From positions 1 through 20,228 of IMG/VR virus record IMGVR_UViG_3300045009_000419: 20,228 nucleotides of DNA; one strand, given 5' to 3'. Positions 1-7,692 of the stretch are shown piece by piece. Both the position numbers and the translations under genes were made by a program. Position 1 is the first letter of the stretch. The number at the start of each line of letters is the position of its first letter. The notes beneath the pieces were generated by a model that was given only the letters and a program-made list of their open reading frames with translations, searched no databases and was not told the DNA's origin. The DNA comes from a virus.

Positions 1-199
1 CGGTAACTACAACCATTTCTCCAATTTGTGGGACGGGCCAAACGCCATTAACTTTCTTCCTACCAATCATAGAAATATTAACAACAGTTTCAGGCCCAAA
101 CTTAGCGGGGATTCTAACCCTTATTTCGCCTGTTTCAGCGCTTGAAAACGACACAATAGCGCGATGAATCCCTGCAACTTGACTTTTGTTAGTAAACAT
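1..199 (-). CDS. Baseplate spike / OB-fold protein, N-terminal part (runs off the left edge)
   Basis: Only the first 66 codons are in the window; the rest lies beyond position 1. The ATG at 199 overlaps the last 11 bases of the hub gene in another frame. The visible part starts MFTNKSQVAGIHRAIVSF, then has alternating beta-strand stretches (GEIRVRIP, VNISMIG) and ends VPQIGEMVVV. This resembles the N-terminal OB-fold of gp5/gpV/VgrG-type spike proteins, where a 'P-x-x-G-x-x-V-x-V' strand is common. In such phages the spike gene directly follows the gp27/gpD hub gene, as here. The role is therefore inferred from fold and position: a needle at the baseplate centre that pierces the cell envelope. 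It could also be another OB-fold baseplate component. No signal peptide or membrane segment is seen. Confidence 0.6.
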   Translation of the reverse strand, partial: MFTNKSQVAGIHRAIVSFSSAETGEIRVRIPAKFGPETVVNISMIGRKKVNGVWPVPQIGEMVVVT

Positions 200-1358
200 A
201 AGAAAACTCTCGTGAACGTTGCCACAGGTTACCAACCAGCCTTGGCGCAGGCGGTTCTCGATACGTTGCGCCAATGATCCCCTGAGGGGGTTTTTCATTG
301 GTTGAATCGGTTTTTAATTTTAAATTTGTAATGTAATGGGAATTGTTTACAATGTGTGTTGCTTCCGCAATGAGCCACAGACCATCAAATTTTGAATTGT
401 AGTTTGAAACTTGTGCAAGTCGCCCCGGCACCGCTCCTGATGTTCCCATAACCACAGCATCGGCGTTTACTGGGAACTCTTGTTTAATGTATTTTTCAGC
501 AAACTGCCGAAGTGTTTCTGAAGAGGTGGCGTTAAAAGTCACTTCATTTGTAAAACGCCTTTCAACAGGGGAACCAAGGCCACTGTTGCGAGAAGCAGGT
601 AATGAATATTGAATTTCTTTTCCTGTTACATCCAACGATTTAAGAATCCATTGCGAAGTACTTCCATCAGGAGTAACGTCCCCAAATGTTCCACGAAATT
701 CATAAATGTTTCCGGGCCGTCGTTCCTTACCCACATTCACATTTTCTGCTTGGTTTGAAAGTTCTGTTGGGGGAAGGGATCGAAAATAAGAAGAGAACGG
801 ATCATATACGTGAATATGCGTTCCACGCACCTGTACGTAATAGCCGACAGTGTTTGCTAACTCAACAAGAAGTTCCCAATCGCTTTTTTCACTTTGCTCA
901 ACTAGGGAAAACACATACTGATTGTTGGGGACGGAATAACTAAAGTTGTATTTGTTAGCAAGCAACTTAACAATGTCAAGAATAGTTTTGCGTTGGTACG
1001 ATGTGCTACGCACCGCTTTCATGTCATAACTGCTTCCAAAGCACACAACACGAGCCGCTTGGATATTAGAATTATTAACTTTTCCCATTCGCGTAAGGGC
1101 CTCAAACTCAACGTAACCCACATAACCAACAAAATTAATCATGTTGGCTTCGTTGTTTCCCAGATTGATCGTTACCGGAAGTCCTCGAAATGCTGTTACT
1201 GCTTCACCGGGAAATCCAGAAAAAGTAATGACTGCCATATCGTGTTTGTTCTCTGCCAACATCAGTTCAACAATGGCAATTTGAGTGTCAGGAATAGAAC
1301 TTCCTTGAATATTTACTGAAAGAAGCGGCGCATCCTCAAAAGCATTACGAAAAATCAT
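189..1358 (-). CDS. Baseplate hub protein, gpD/gp27-like
   Basis: A 389-aa protein. The layout fits the late-control gpD / T4 gp27 / VgrG-hub family: an N-terminal beta domain (about 1-110), a middle segment with 'TSYQRKTILDIVKLLANKYNF' character, then 'SDWELLVELANTVGYYVQVRG'. That pattern of a short helix, a W-E-x-L-x-x-L-A helix and a beta strand is typical of these hubs (about residues 120-185). The C-terminal half is beta-rich and ends in a flexible Pro/Arg tail. Hubs of this kind form a trimeric ring joining the tail tube to the spike. The start at 1358 forms an ATGA overlap with the LysM gene upstream, which supports it and implies translational coupling. The following gene starts inside its 3' end and looks like the spike. 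The assignment rests on pattern and order, not on an alignment. Confidence 0.7.
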   Translation of the reverse strand: MIFRNAFEDAPLLSVNIQGSSIPDTQIAIVELMLAENKHDMAVITFSGFPGEAVTAFRGLPVTINLGNNEANMINFVGYVGYVEFEALTRMGKVNNSNIQAARVVCFGSSYDMKAVRSTSYQRKTILDIVKLLANKYNFSYSVPNNQYVFSLVEQSEKSDWELLVELANTVGYYVQVRGTHIHVYDPFSSYFRSLPPTELSNQAENVNVGKERRPGNIYEFRGTFGDVTPDGSTSQWILKSLDVTGKEIQYSLPASRNSGLGSPVERRFTNEVTFNATSSETLRQFAEKYIKQEFPVNADAVVMGTSGAVPGRLAQVSNYNSKFDGLWLIAEATHIVNNSHYITNLKLKTDSTNEKPPQGIIGATYREPPAPRLVGNLWQRSREFSYVY

Positions 1359-1606
1359 TGCGGCACACGAATGACATCCCCCGGAGCAAGGTCAAGAGGA
1401 AATTTAATTTGTGGATTAAGATCAGCAATTCTCCAGTATTGTCCCGCATCACCATAAATGCTTGCAGCAATTGACTCAAACGTGTCGCCGGGAACAACGT
1501 GGTACTTGTAAACAGCGACGTTGTAAGACTCTTTTCTCTCTGCTGTAACAATCCCGTCGTCCGCAACAACAGAGTTATAAGTGTAGCGAGAAAGTGTATA
1601 AATCAT
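1355..1606 (-). CDS. LysM-domain baseplate/tail protein
   Basis: An 83-aa protein. Residues 33-82 form one LysM domain: YKYHVVPGDTFESIAASIYG, then a W-x-x-I-A-x-L-N helix, then L-x-P-G-D-V-I-R-V-P at the end. In phages and contractile injection systems, a small LysM protein encoded between the tape measure/CIS-tube protein and the hub is a baseplate part (T4 gp53-like or Afp7-like). It is thought to help fasten the hub to the inner baseplate rather than bind cell wall. The first 30 residues are a short beta-rich lead of unknown role. The ATG at 1606 overlaps the stop of the upstream gene (ATGA), and its own stop overlaps the next start (ATGA), so the three genes are coupled. The LysM call is strong; the structural role is inferred from position. 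Confidence 0.85.
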   Translation of the reverse strand: MIYTLSRYTYNSVVADDGIVTAERKESYNVAVYKYHVVPGDTFESIAASIYGDAGQYWRIADLNPQIKFPLDLAPGDVIRVPQ

Positions 1607-3360
1607 GGCCGAAGTGCTGGTGGGGCAGGAGCGCTTGGTGGAGTAAATTTAATAGTAATGCTCTTAAACAGATCGACATAATTGGCTGCGATTTTGTCGA
1701 AAGAAACATGAAAACTTTGTGGAGAAGTATAAGATGCACCAAACCTTGTTGCATTAATTTTAATTTCCATTTCAAAGTTAAATTTGTCCTGTTCAAAAGG
1801 AACAAGAGCCTTGGGTAGGTCTCTGCTCCAATTATTTATGTACCCGTTCGACCCATCATCAATAACCCACTTGTCGCCATTAAAACGTATTGGACCATTG
1901 GAAGTCATCACATAAGGTTTTTCTTTTGTACCCCATTCGGGAATGGGAATTGAATTAACGTTTTCTTTTGTGAAGTAATTAATTTCCTTTAGAGTCCCTC
2001 CAGACGCACTAATCCGACCCTGAATGCCTCGACTATTGCTTGCCCCATCTATGTAAGAATGCCAGTAGATTTTTACTTTTGCATCGTAAGTAAAGGAAAT
2101 ATCCCTATCAGCGTTTCCGCTTGGGCGCCAATTTTTTGCCGCATCACTTTCCTTCAAATCAAATTTTACCTTCGGCTCTCCAGCAAATGCAAAACCAAGT
2201 AGACTGGCTGAGACATAGTCCCTCGTTGCTGACACCTTGTCAAAAAAGTTAGAAAGACCTTCAATCGTTGCCTTTCTAATTGTCACGTCCTCCTCTTGAT
2301 TTGTTGTTGCATCTGGCGAAGCATCGGAGCCGGTAGGAATGGGAGTATCTATTGTAAAAAGGGTTTTTTCTTTTACAAACCCCATGTAGATCGCCTGCAC
2401 GGTTAGAAATACTTTTGCTTGCGTTGGCACGTAATTACTATTAAATTTGTGAATATTTACTTCGCTGCTGAGCACAAAACCTTCAACCATCATCCATGGG
2501 GCTAGTTGAACGCGCACAGGAACTGGAGTAAGAAATGCGGTGTTGCCCAGATTTGGATTTTCAGAGTCTGTGGTAAATTGAAAGGCGACAACGGGAGTCC
2601 CAGCCTCGTTTGACTTATCCGTATCGTCAGTGTTTTCAGTTTTTGCGGGTTCAGAATCCATTTTTGAAGCAATGTTTTGTACAATCATAGACATTTCTTG
2701 GTTAAACCCTTGACCAATTACAGCGTCAAGAACCATTAGATCGGCAAGAATACCAATGCCACAAACCCAACTTGGGTTATATTCTCCGGTAATAAAGTCC
2801 TCAGGTCTGGTTTGCAGCGACCTTCGGGCAACCTCAAGATTTGCGGTTGCAATTTTATTTCCAATTTTGTATTTTCCAGACCGCAATTCAGCCTCGCGGT
2901 TAAAAAGCAATTCAAGTGTGTACGTTGATTCACCGTATTTAGGAACAGCCAACTGAGCCGGATCTTGATTAAAGAAAAAGTGTGTGCTCATGTTGGCAGT
3001 TACATTTCGCACAACCTGCTCTGGCTGAAATTGAAATTTAACTTTGCGGCCATTAAGTTGAGGAGCGTTTGGCATGCGTGCAAAAAATTCATTTAAACGA
3101 CGAATATACCCTCGTTGAATTTGAACAAGGTTTCCAGCGTTATCACGTACTGTTCCACCGGGATAAAGAAAATCAGGATTATCCCAGTACTTACTTGGTT
3201 TTTCCAAAGAACTGGGAGTCAGCGATCCCTGCACCTCTTGGATGCGTTCCGAGGTGTCGGGCGGCCGCAGTGCGGTGGCGCTGGTAGAACGTTGCTGATT
3301 GTTCTGTTGGTTTTTTGCCGCGCTTACAGTCGCTTTATCTCCTCCGTTAAGATTGGGCAT
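1603..3360 (-). CDS. CIS-tube-like baseplate protein (hub adaptor), with long C-terminal extension
   Basis: A 585-aa protein. The first 90 residues are polar and Gln/Ser/Thr-rich. From about residue 105 there is 'KVKFQFQPEQVVRNVTANM' followed by 'YTLELLFNRE'. Near 295-335 there is 'WMMVEGFVLSSEVNI' followed by 'VPTQAKVFLTVQAIYMGF'. Together these match the pattern of the contractile-injection-system tube protein N-terminal domain (Afp7/Pvc7 family): F-x-F-x-P-E, L-x-L-x-F-x, and a later G-x-V-x-S-x-x-x-x-x-x-F strand pair. An acidic, disordered insert (about 235-255, rich in D/E/T/K) interrupts it. Residues about 400-585 form an extra beta-rich region with a Pro/Ala-rich tail that I cannot assign. 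The start overlaps the tape-measure stop (TAATG), with GAGG 8 bases upstream. Position before LysM and hub fits an adaptor between tube and baseplate. Confidence 0.6.
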   Translation of the reverse strand: MPNLNGGDKATVSAAKNQQNNQQRSTSATALRPPDTSERIQEVQGSLTPSSLEKPSKYWDNPDFLYPGGTVRDNAGNLVQIQRGYIRRLNEFFARMPNAPQLNGRKVKFQFQPEQVVRNVTANMSTHFFFNQDPAQLAVPKYGESTYTLELLFNREAELRSGKYKIGNKIATANLEVARRSLQTRPEDFITGEYNPSWVCGIGILADLMVLDAVIGQGFNQEMSMIVQNIASKMDSEPAKTENTDDTDKSNEAGTPVVAFQFTTDSENPNLGNTAFLTPVPVRVQLAPWMMVEGFVLSSEVNIHKFNSNYVPTQAKVFLTVQAIYMGFVKEKTLFTIDTPIPTGSDASPDATTNQEEDVTIRKATIEGLSNFFDKVSATRDYVSASLLGFAFAGEPKVKFDLKESDAAKNWRPSGNADRDISFTYDAKVKIYWHSYIDGASNSRGIQGRISASGGTLKEINYFTKENVNSIPIPEWGTKEKPYVMTSNGPIRFNGDKWVIDDGSNGYINNWSRDLPKALVPFEQDKFNFEMEIKINATRFGASYTSPQSFHVSFDKIAANYVDLFKSITIKFTPPSAPAPPALRP

Positions 3361-6104
3361 TACGTTGTCCTCAACACTTCCCGTTTAAGATTTTGCTCAA
3401 GAATACGGGCAATCTCATTTGCCATGCGTCGTGCATCGTCTGGTGTACTACCGCTAGAGGTAACGTAAATATTAGGAGAAATAGTAACATTTGTTCCACC
3501 ACTTACTTTAACGTTGGTGCTTCCGCGAGTGGGGGCACCAGACATTGGGTCACCACTCATGTAGCCCAACTCTTTGGTAATTGCCATGGCTTTGGGCAAA
3601 ACATCAGCGGTCTTGGCCATAGGGTTTCCGTCAATTGCCCAAGGGCTGTAGTTGCCGCCACCAAACAAAATTCTGGCTGCTTTAACGTTATTTTTTGGGT
3701 CATACAAGTCTTCGTTTTTTGACAATTTATATTGCTTAAGACGTGAGGGCCCAAGGTCTCCTTTCATGTTAATTTGGAACAAGCCGTATGACAAATCATC
3801 GTCATCGTCGGCAAGCACTCCGGGAACCCATCGAGATTCTCGGTAAGAAATAGCCAGCATGTTGGCTACGTCCTGTCCACGAAACCCTCTGGCGTACAAC
3901 ATACGTGCAAGTTCATACGGATCAATTGCGCCCTGTCCCGGAGTTACTCCTTTGGGCATGCCCGTTCCCGGCTTCGTACCACTAGCAGCGGCTGCGGTTG
4001 CCTCACTGTTTCCGGAGCCATCCATTCCGCTGTAGTTGCTGGACGCAGTTGAAGACACAATGTTAGAGATGCTAAATTGATTAAACGTTTCGTAGCCAGA
4101 CATTCCGCCGCCGCCCCCGCTTGGGACTACGCGATCACCCACCACATATCCACTTGTGGGCTTTCCAGTATTTGGATCAACAGTCGTTGCTCCTGTCATA
4201 GTACCCGCAGGTTGGCCCCACGGAGAACCTTGCTTTTCGTACTCATAACGCGAATCAGGAAGTTCCAAAGGTTGAACGTGCCATGGCTCGTTAAGGTTTT
4301 TAGCAAACGTTTTAAGCCCAAACTTTTCAGCGTTCTTAACAACCCAATCAAGGTCACCGACAAGGTCTGCGGCCAAACCAATTTCGTGCATAGAACGACC
4401 CGGGGGCGCCGCCGGAGCGCCACTAGTGTGCTTCCACCCCTGTCCATCCCATTCAAGGTCAGGTTTTTCGCCATCCCGTACTGGACGGTACCGCGTCATA
4501 AACATCGTACGTTGATCGGTTTCTGAACGGTGACCTACACCAAGACCAACGTTGGGGTTTTCAGCAAACATGCGTAACAACCGGTCACGAAACTTAGAAT
4601 TAAGTTTTGAAAACGAGGGAGTGTTAGCCATTTCCCCAAGCGTTACACGCTTGGCCGGACTACTATAACCAAGAGGAACTTTGGTCATGTTGGGAGAGCC
4701 TGTTTTTCCTTCAGGTATTGGGTCACCTGCCACCATCGACGCGCCAAGCGTTGCCATTCCAAATCCTACGGGCGTCGCCAAGCCGAACGACATCCCGCTA
4801 ACTGCGAGACCGCCAAGCATCAATGCGCCACCCGCCACTTTGCGGGCGAGGCCGCCCTTGGTGCTTACACCCACACCAACAATTCCAGAAAGTTTGTCCT
4901 CAAACTGACCAAGTTTTTCAATAACGCCTTGCATACCCTTTTCCATTTGCGCGTAGTTATCTGCTTGTCGTTTATAAAATTGCTCATCGCGCGCTTCTTT
5001 TGTTCGCGCAGTTTCTTCTGCTTGCGTAGCAAAGTTATCCTCAATACCCATGATTCGTCGTTGTTTTGCAGACGTTGGGTCATACATGTCTTTACTACCA
5101 GTTTTTTTCTGATAAGACTGGTTGGCTTCGGCATAATCAAGAACTAGGTCAATCATGTCTGGCGGCACACCGGCGGATTCAAGCATTGCTCTGGTATTTG
5201 ACCCTTGTTGGCGGGCCCCAGCCAACCGATCAGCATTTGTAAGACCGGTTCTCTGAACAATTTGTTTAATAACATCGTTCATTGAGTTTTGCTGACCACC
5301 AAAGCCGTACAAACCCGTGCCAAGCATCATGGTCATTCGGTTGTTAACAGCAGCACTTCCCAATGTTCCAGCCATCTGAGCCATTTGCTCGGTGCTGTAT
5401 GAGTACCCAGACACAGCACGAAGACCAGCAATACCAGCAGCGTTTTTCTGCGCGCTTATACCCGTCGATGCCTGCAGTGAAAGGAGGGTATTAATACCTC
5501 CGTAACCTAAACGAGCACCGCGCATTGGGTCGCGCATTTGCTCGATATACTGCATGTTTGAGATGCCCTTGTTTTGCTGGTAATACACAGCAAGTTTGTC
5601 AACAGACAGCGAACGAAGATAGTTGTTGTCAATACGGGAATCAAGCGCTTGAATTCCTAAACTAAGGGCTTGAAACCCCGCCCTCACCGCACCGGCTCCT
5701 TTTGCGTCCTTAACGCCAGCGCTATCACCGCCAGCGCCAGCGCCACCGGGATTAATTATGTTGACAATTTGGCTGTTACTTACCGGAGACTTTGATTGGT
5801 CAGCCGACGGACCACCGCCCGCTGGGCCCAGTGGAAGGGGTACACCGGCGCCTGTGGGATTTTGTCCACCACTTCCACCCCCCAAACCACCAGTTTTTTG
5901 AATTCCTTGCATTGTGCGCAAGGTTTTGTTTAGTTGATCATTAATTTTTGGCAATGACTTATTAAGATACTCAAAGTCCTTGCGAATTTGTGTGATTCCC
6001 GCAACAAGTTTGTCCAGCGATTGAACATCAACTCTAAAACGCGAACGCAGATCACCCATGGCCTTGCCACGCCCTGCGTTTCCTGCAAGTGACTGTTCTG
6101 CCAT
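3360..6104 (-). CDS. Tape measure protein with M15 peptidase and lysozyme-like transglycosylase domains
   Basis: A 914-aa protein in the tape-measure slot, after the tube and chaperone. Residues 1-70 are helical; 70-140 are Gly/Pro-rich; about 140-410 are mostly helical. A Gly/Ala-rich hydrophobic segment at about 418-461 could insert in a membrane. An M15 (VanY-like) D-Ala carboxypeptidase domain follows at about 505-620, with SMHEIGLAAD at 571-580 (H573 and D580 as zinc ligands) and EPWH at 606-609 (E606, H609). Residues about 735-835 are a lysozyme/SLT-like domain, with catalytic Glu756 in SYRESR, SYGLFQIN near 772-779 and a conserved-type NNVKAA segment. The C-terminus is a short beta and helix tail. 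Tape measures set tail length and are ejected into the cell, so these domains would open the wall during infection. AGGAG lies 6 bases before the ATG. The two domains are clear; the tape-measure role is inferred from place and length. Confidence 0.85.
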   Translation of the reverse strand: MAEQSLAGNAGRGKAMGDLRSRFRVDVQSLDKLVAGITQIRKDFEYLNKSLPKINDQLNKTLRTMQGIQKTGGLGGGSGGQNPTGAGVPLPLGPAGGGPSADQSKSPVSNSQIVNIINPGGAGAGGDSAGVKDAKGAGAVRAGFQALSLGIQALDSRIDNNYLRSLSVDKLAVYYQQNKGISNMQYIEQMRDPMRGARLGYGGINTLLSLQASTGISAQKNAAGIAGLRAVSGYSYSTEQMAQMAGTLGSAAVNNRMTMMLGTGLYGFGGQQNSMNDVIKQIVQRTGLTNADRLAGARQQGSNTRAMLESAGVPPDMIDLVLDYAEANQSYQKKTGSKDMYDPTSAKQRRIMGIEDNFATQAEETARTKEARDEQFYKRQADNYAQMEKGMQGVIEKLGQFEDKLSGIVGVGVSTKGGLARKVAGGALMLGGLAVSGMSFGLATPVGFGMATLGASMVAGDPIPEGKTGSPNMTKVPLGYSSPAKRVTLGEMANTPSFSKLNSKFRDRLLRMFAENPNVGLGVGHRSETDQRTMFMTRYRPVRDGEKPDLEWDGQGWKHTSGAPAAPPGRSMHEIGLAADLVGDLDWVVKNAEKFGLKTFAKNLNEPWHVQPLELPDSRYEYEKQGSPWGQPAGTMTGATTVDPNTGKPTSGYVVGDRVVPSGGGGGMSGYETFNQFSISNIVSSTASSNYSGMDGSGNSEATAAAASGTKPGTGMPKGVTPGQGAIDPYELARMLYARGFRGQDVANMLAISYRESRWVPGVLADDDDDLSYGLFQINMKGDLGPSRLKQYKLSKNEDLYDPKNNVKAARILFGGGNYSPWAIDGNPMAKTADVLPKAMAITKELGYMSGDPMSGAPTRGSTNVKVSGGTNVTISPNIYVTSSGSTPDDARRMANEIARILEQNLKREVLRTT

Positions 6105-6107
6105 TGA

Positions 6108-6254
6108 TTACTCCTGTTTACGCCAACGGCTCATCGCCGCCCAGTAGGTGCGCTGGCGCACCGTCATCGTTTTAATATCTTGGAGCGAGAAGCCCTTGTA
6201 AACAGAAGCAATCGAATCGTAGTCCCAATATGTCCCTACTAGATTAGCCGAATA
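6108..6254 (-). CDS. Frameshifted C-terminal extension of the tail-assembly chaperone
   Basis: A 48-codon open frame just after the zinc-ribbon chaperone, in its +1 frame, encoding NLVGTYWDYDSIASVYKG and, near its end, TVRQRTYWAAMSRWRKQE. It has no ATG, GTG or TTG start before an internal ATG only 19 codons from the end. The frame is open back to a TAG at 6350-6348, so it overlaps the 3' end of the chaperone. In many phages the gene between tube and tape measure makes a short product and, by programmed frameshift, a longer fusion (lambda G/GT type). The Y-W and R-W-R-K composition resembles the 'T' part of such proteins. With a slip at the CUU-U site the fusion would be about 309 aa. The stop at 6110-6108 sits just before the tape-measure ribosome site. 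A separate gene with an odd start is the alternative. Confidence 0.6.
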   Translation of the reverse strand, partial: YSANLVGTYWDYDSIASVYKGFSLQDIKTMTVRQRTYWAAMSRWRKQE

Positions 6255-7038
6255 AAAGGGAGGCCCAATTAAGCATGATGGGGAACGGCTTTTTGCAATG
6301 GGCGCAGTGGGCTTCCACCTCCCGAATCTCTGGCCCGGGTTGTGCTTCTAGCAGTTTAGAAATAATCTTTGCGCGATCTTTCATCCCAAGACCCCTTGCC
6401 CACTTCTCCAGATTTGCGGGCTTTTGACCTTCTTCCCACTCCGCACAACGGGAAATAAGGATTGTGTTCTGCTCAGGAATGCTAGTAGCCTTTTTACTGA
6501 CCATTTGACTATCACCGCCAGTCACCAAACGAAACTTTTGTTTGGTGCCATTGCGAAGTTCTACAACGATAGATGCTTGCGGATCAGTCTTTGGTTTCTT
6601 AACAGGAAATTCATTCATCTCAATAAGAACATCGTTGGACTTCTTGCAATGCGGGCAATCCATTTGATATTCCCGAGTCTCTCCATAAGTAGCCCGAACT
6701 GTGGCGAGAAAGAGGGTGTCACGATCACCAATGATTAGCGTGTCAATAACTTCAGGCTTTTCAGTAATTTTGACATTTCCAATAGAGACAACACTGCGCT
6801 TAAGAAGAGTTGCCATGTACTGAGCGTACAGAAGGTCACCATCTGAGTCCATGGCCGCAAGGGCTTCTTCGTCCTCGCCTGTTAATTCTCGAACAACAGC
6901 GGTGGTTTCCCATTCGCCAGTTTTTGCGTCCTTAACGCCCCGAAACAACTCAACAGTTGTGTCGGGGGTTGGTGCAATTTTTGGAACCGGATCGGCTATA
7001 GCCGCCTGAATAGTGGCAGCATCAGATTGTGTACCCAT
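6244..7038 (-). CDS. Zinc-ribbon tail assembly chaperone / T4 gp26-like baseplate-family protein (short form)
   Basis: A 264-aa protein. It carries two CxxC pairs, CPHC at 128-131 and CAHC at 245-248, which should form one zinc site. The N-terminal 60 residues are Ala/Pro/acidic-rich. Residues about 50-120 are helical, with E-L-T-G-E-D-E-x-A-L as in phage tail chaperone and T4-base-plate (gp26-like) families. Genes of this type between tube and tape measure usually bind the tape measure during tail assembly. The last codons read NWASLLFG then TAA. The +1 frame continues for 48 codons past the slip region (see the extension entry), which supports the chaperone reading. AGGAG lies 5 bases upstream of the ATG, after an AT-rich spacer. 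Function is inferred from family pattern and place. Confidence 0.7.
   Translation of the reverse strand: MGTQSDAATIQAAIADPVPKIAPTPDTTVELFRGVKDAKTGEWETTAVVRELTGEDEEALAAMDSDGDLLYAQYMATLLKRSVVSIGNVKITEKPEVIDTLIIGDRDTLFLATVRATYGETREYQMDCPHCKKSNDVLIEMNEFPVKKPKTDPQASIVVELRNGTKQKFRLVTGGDSQMVSKKATSIPEQNTILISRCAEWEEGQKPANLEKWARGLGMKDRAKIISKLLEAQPGPEIREVEAHCAHCKKPFPIMLNWASLLFG
6253..6282 (-). promoter_or_regulatory. Candidate +1 ribosomal frameshift region
   Basis: This lies in the overlap of the chaperone frame with the open +1 frame. Two plausible slip points are visible. One is CCC followed by A at 6282-6279 (proline codon, known to allow +1 slips as CCC-N). The other is CTT followed by T at 6258-6255, the same P-site CUU-U slip used by the release factor 2 gene. 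The stop codon in the 0 frame is at 6246-6244. I cannot tell which site is used, and a -2 slip (as reported for phage Mu) would reach the same frame. Confidence 0.4.
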
Positions 7039-7063
7039 TTGTACTCCTTAAATTTTTAATTAA

Positions 7064-7684
7064 TTAGTTAGCAGCATCAATATTAGCAACGTCCCCTTCG
7101 GTCCAAGCAACCGAAAAACCCTCGTGATGAACGTTTAGTTGCTGAATCATAATGCCATTGTCACCCGCGTTCAGGTCGCTAAGGCCGTAAGCACCGGGCC
7201 AACAGTTAAACAATTTGAATGCCAGTTTTACGTTACCCGGCTTTAGACTAGTTGACGGGTCACTGCTATCGTATGCGTACACCGCGTCGCCAGCCGTGTA
7301 GGGGTGGTCAAAAACTCTAACCACAATGTTGCAGCGGTAATTAGTGGCATCACCCGACGCACCACCGGGAAATCCATTAATGCCGCCGTTAACCCACGAG
7401 TGCATAAACTTTTGCCACTTCCACAGTTGATCTTGCGTAGCAAAAGCGCCTCGCGCAAAAGAAATGGCGGGGAAGTCAGATTGCCCAATCATCTTGTGCG
7501 GGTGCGTGTTCATACCACCCTCGCGGTAGGCGATCAGTTCATTCTGGACCGAAAGCCCGCCCATTTGGGCAAATCCAAGATCGCCAATGCCCGTAAGTAG
7601 CGCGCTGAGTTCGTTGTCAAGCGGAGAAAAGCGAACCGTAAATTTAAAGTTACGGAGGGGATCGGTACGTTGTGTTTTAGGCAT
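7064..7684 (-). CDS. Tail tube protein
   Basis: A 206-aa protein, taking the ATG at 7684, which has AGGAG 6 bases upstream. An in-frame ATG at 7729 would overlap the sheath gene and lacks such a site. It begins MPKTQRTDPLRNFKFTVRF, the typical 'D-P-x-x-x-F-x-F-x-V' opening of T4 gp19-like tube proteins. It continues with 'GGLSVQNELIAYREGG', 'WKWQKFMHSWVNGG' and a C-terminal beta strand with 'LNVHHEGFSVAW', all common in this family (PF06841-type). Stacked hexamers of this protein form the inner tube through which DNA passes. It directly follows the sheath gene with an 8-base gap, the standard order in contractile-tail phages. Length is normal for the family. Confidence 0.9.
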   Translation of the reverse strand: MPKTQRTDPLRNFKFTVRFSPLDNELSALLTGIGDLGFAQMGGLSVQNELIAYREGGMNTHPHKMIGQSDFPAISFARGAFATQDQLWKWQKFMHSWVNGGINGFPGGASGDATNYRCNIVVRVFDHPYTAGDAVYAYDSSDPSTSLKPGNVKLAFKLFNCWPGAYGLSDLNAGDNGIMIQQLNVHHEGFSVAWTEGDVANIDAAN

Positions 7685-7692
7685 GATATCTC

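Noticed and set aside
277-296. CCCCTGAGGGG followed by five T on the plus strand, terminator-like.
   Set aside because: The stem is only 4-5 bp and lies in the hub coding sequence; no plus-strand gene ends here.
6286-6295. C-AAA-AAG slippery heptamer in the chaperone gene.
   Set aside because: A -1 shift there meets a TAA after six codons and does not reach the conserved-looking extension, which is in the +1 frame.
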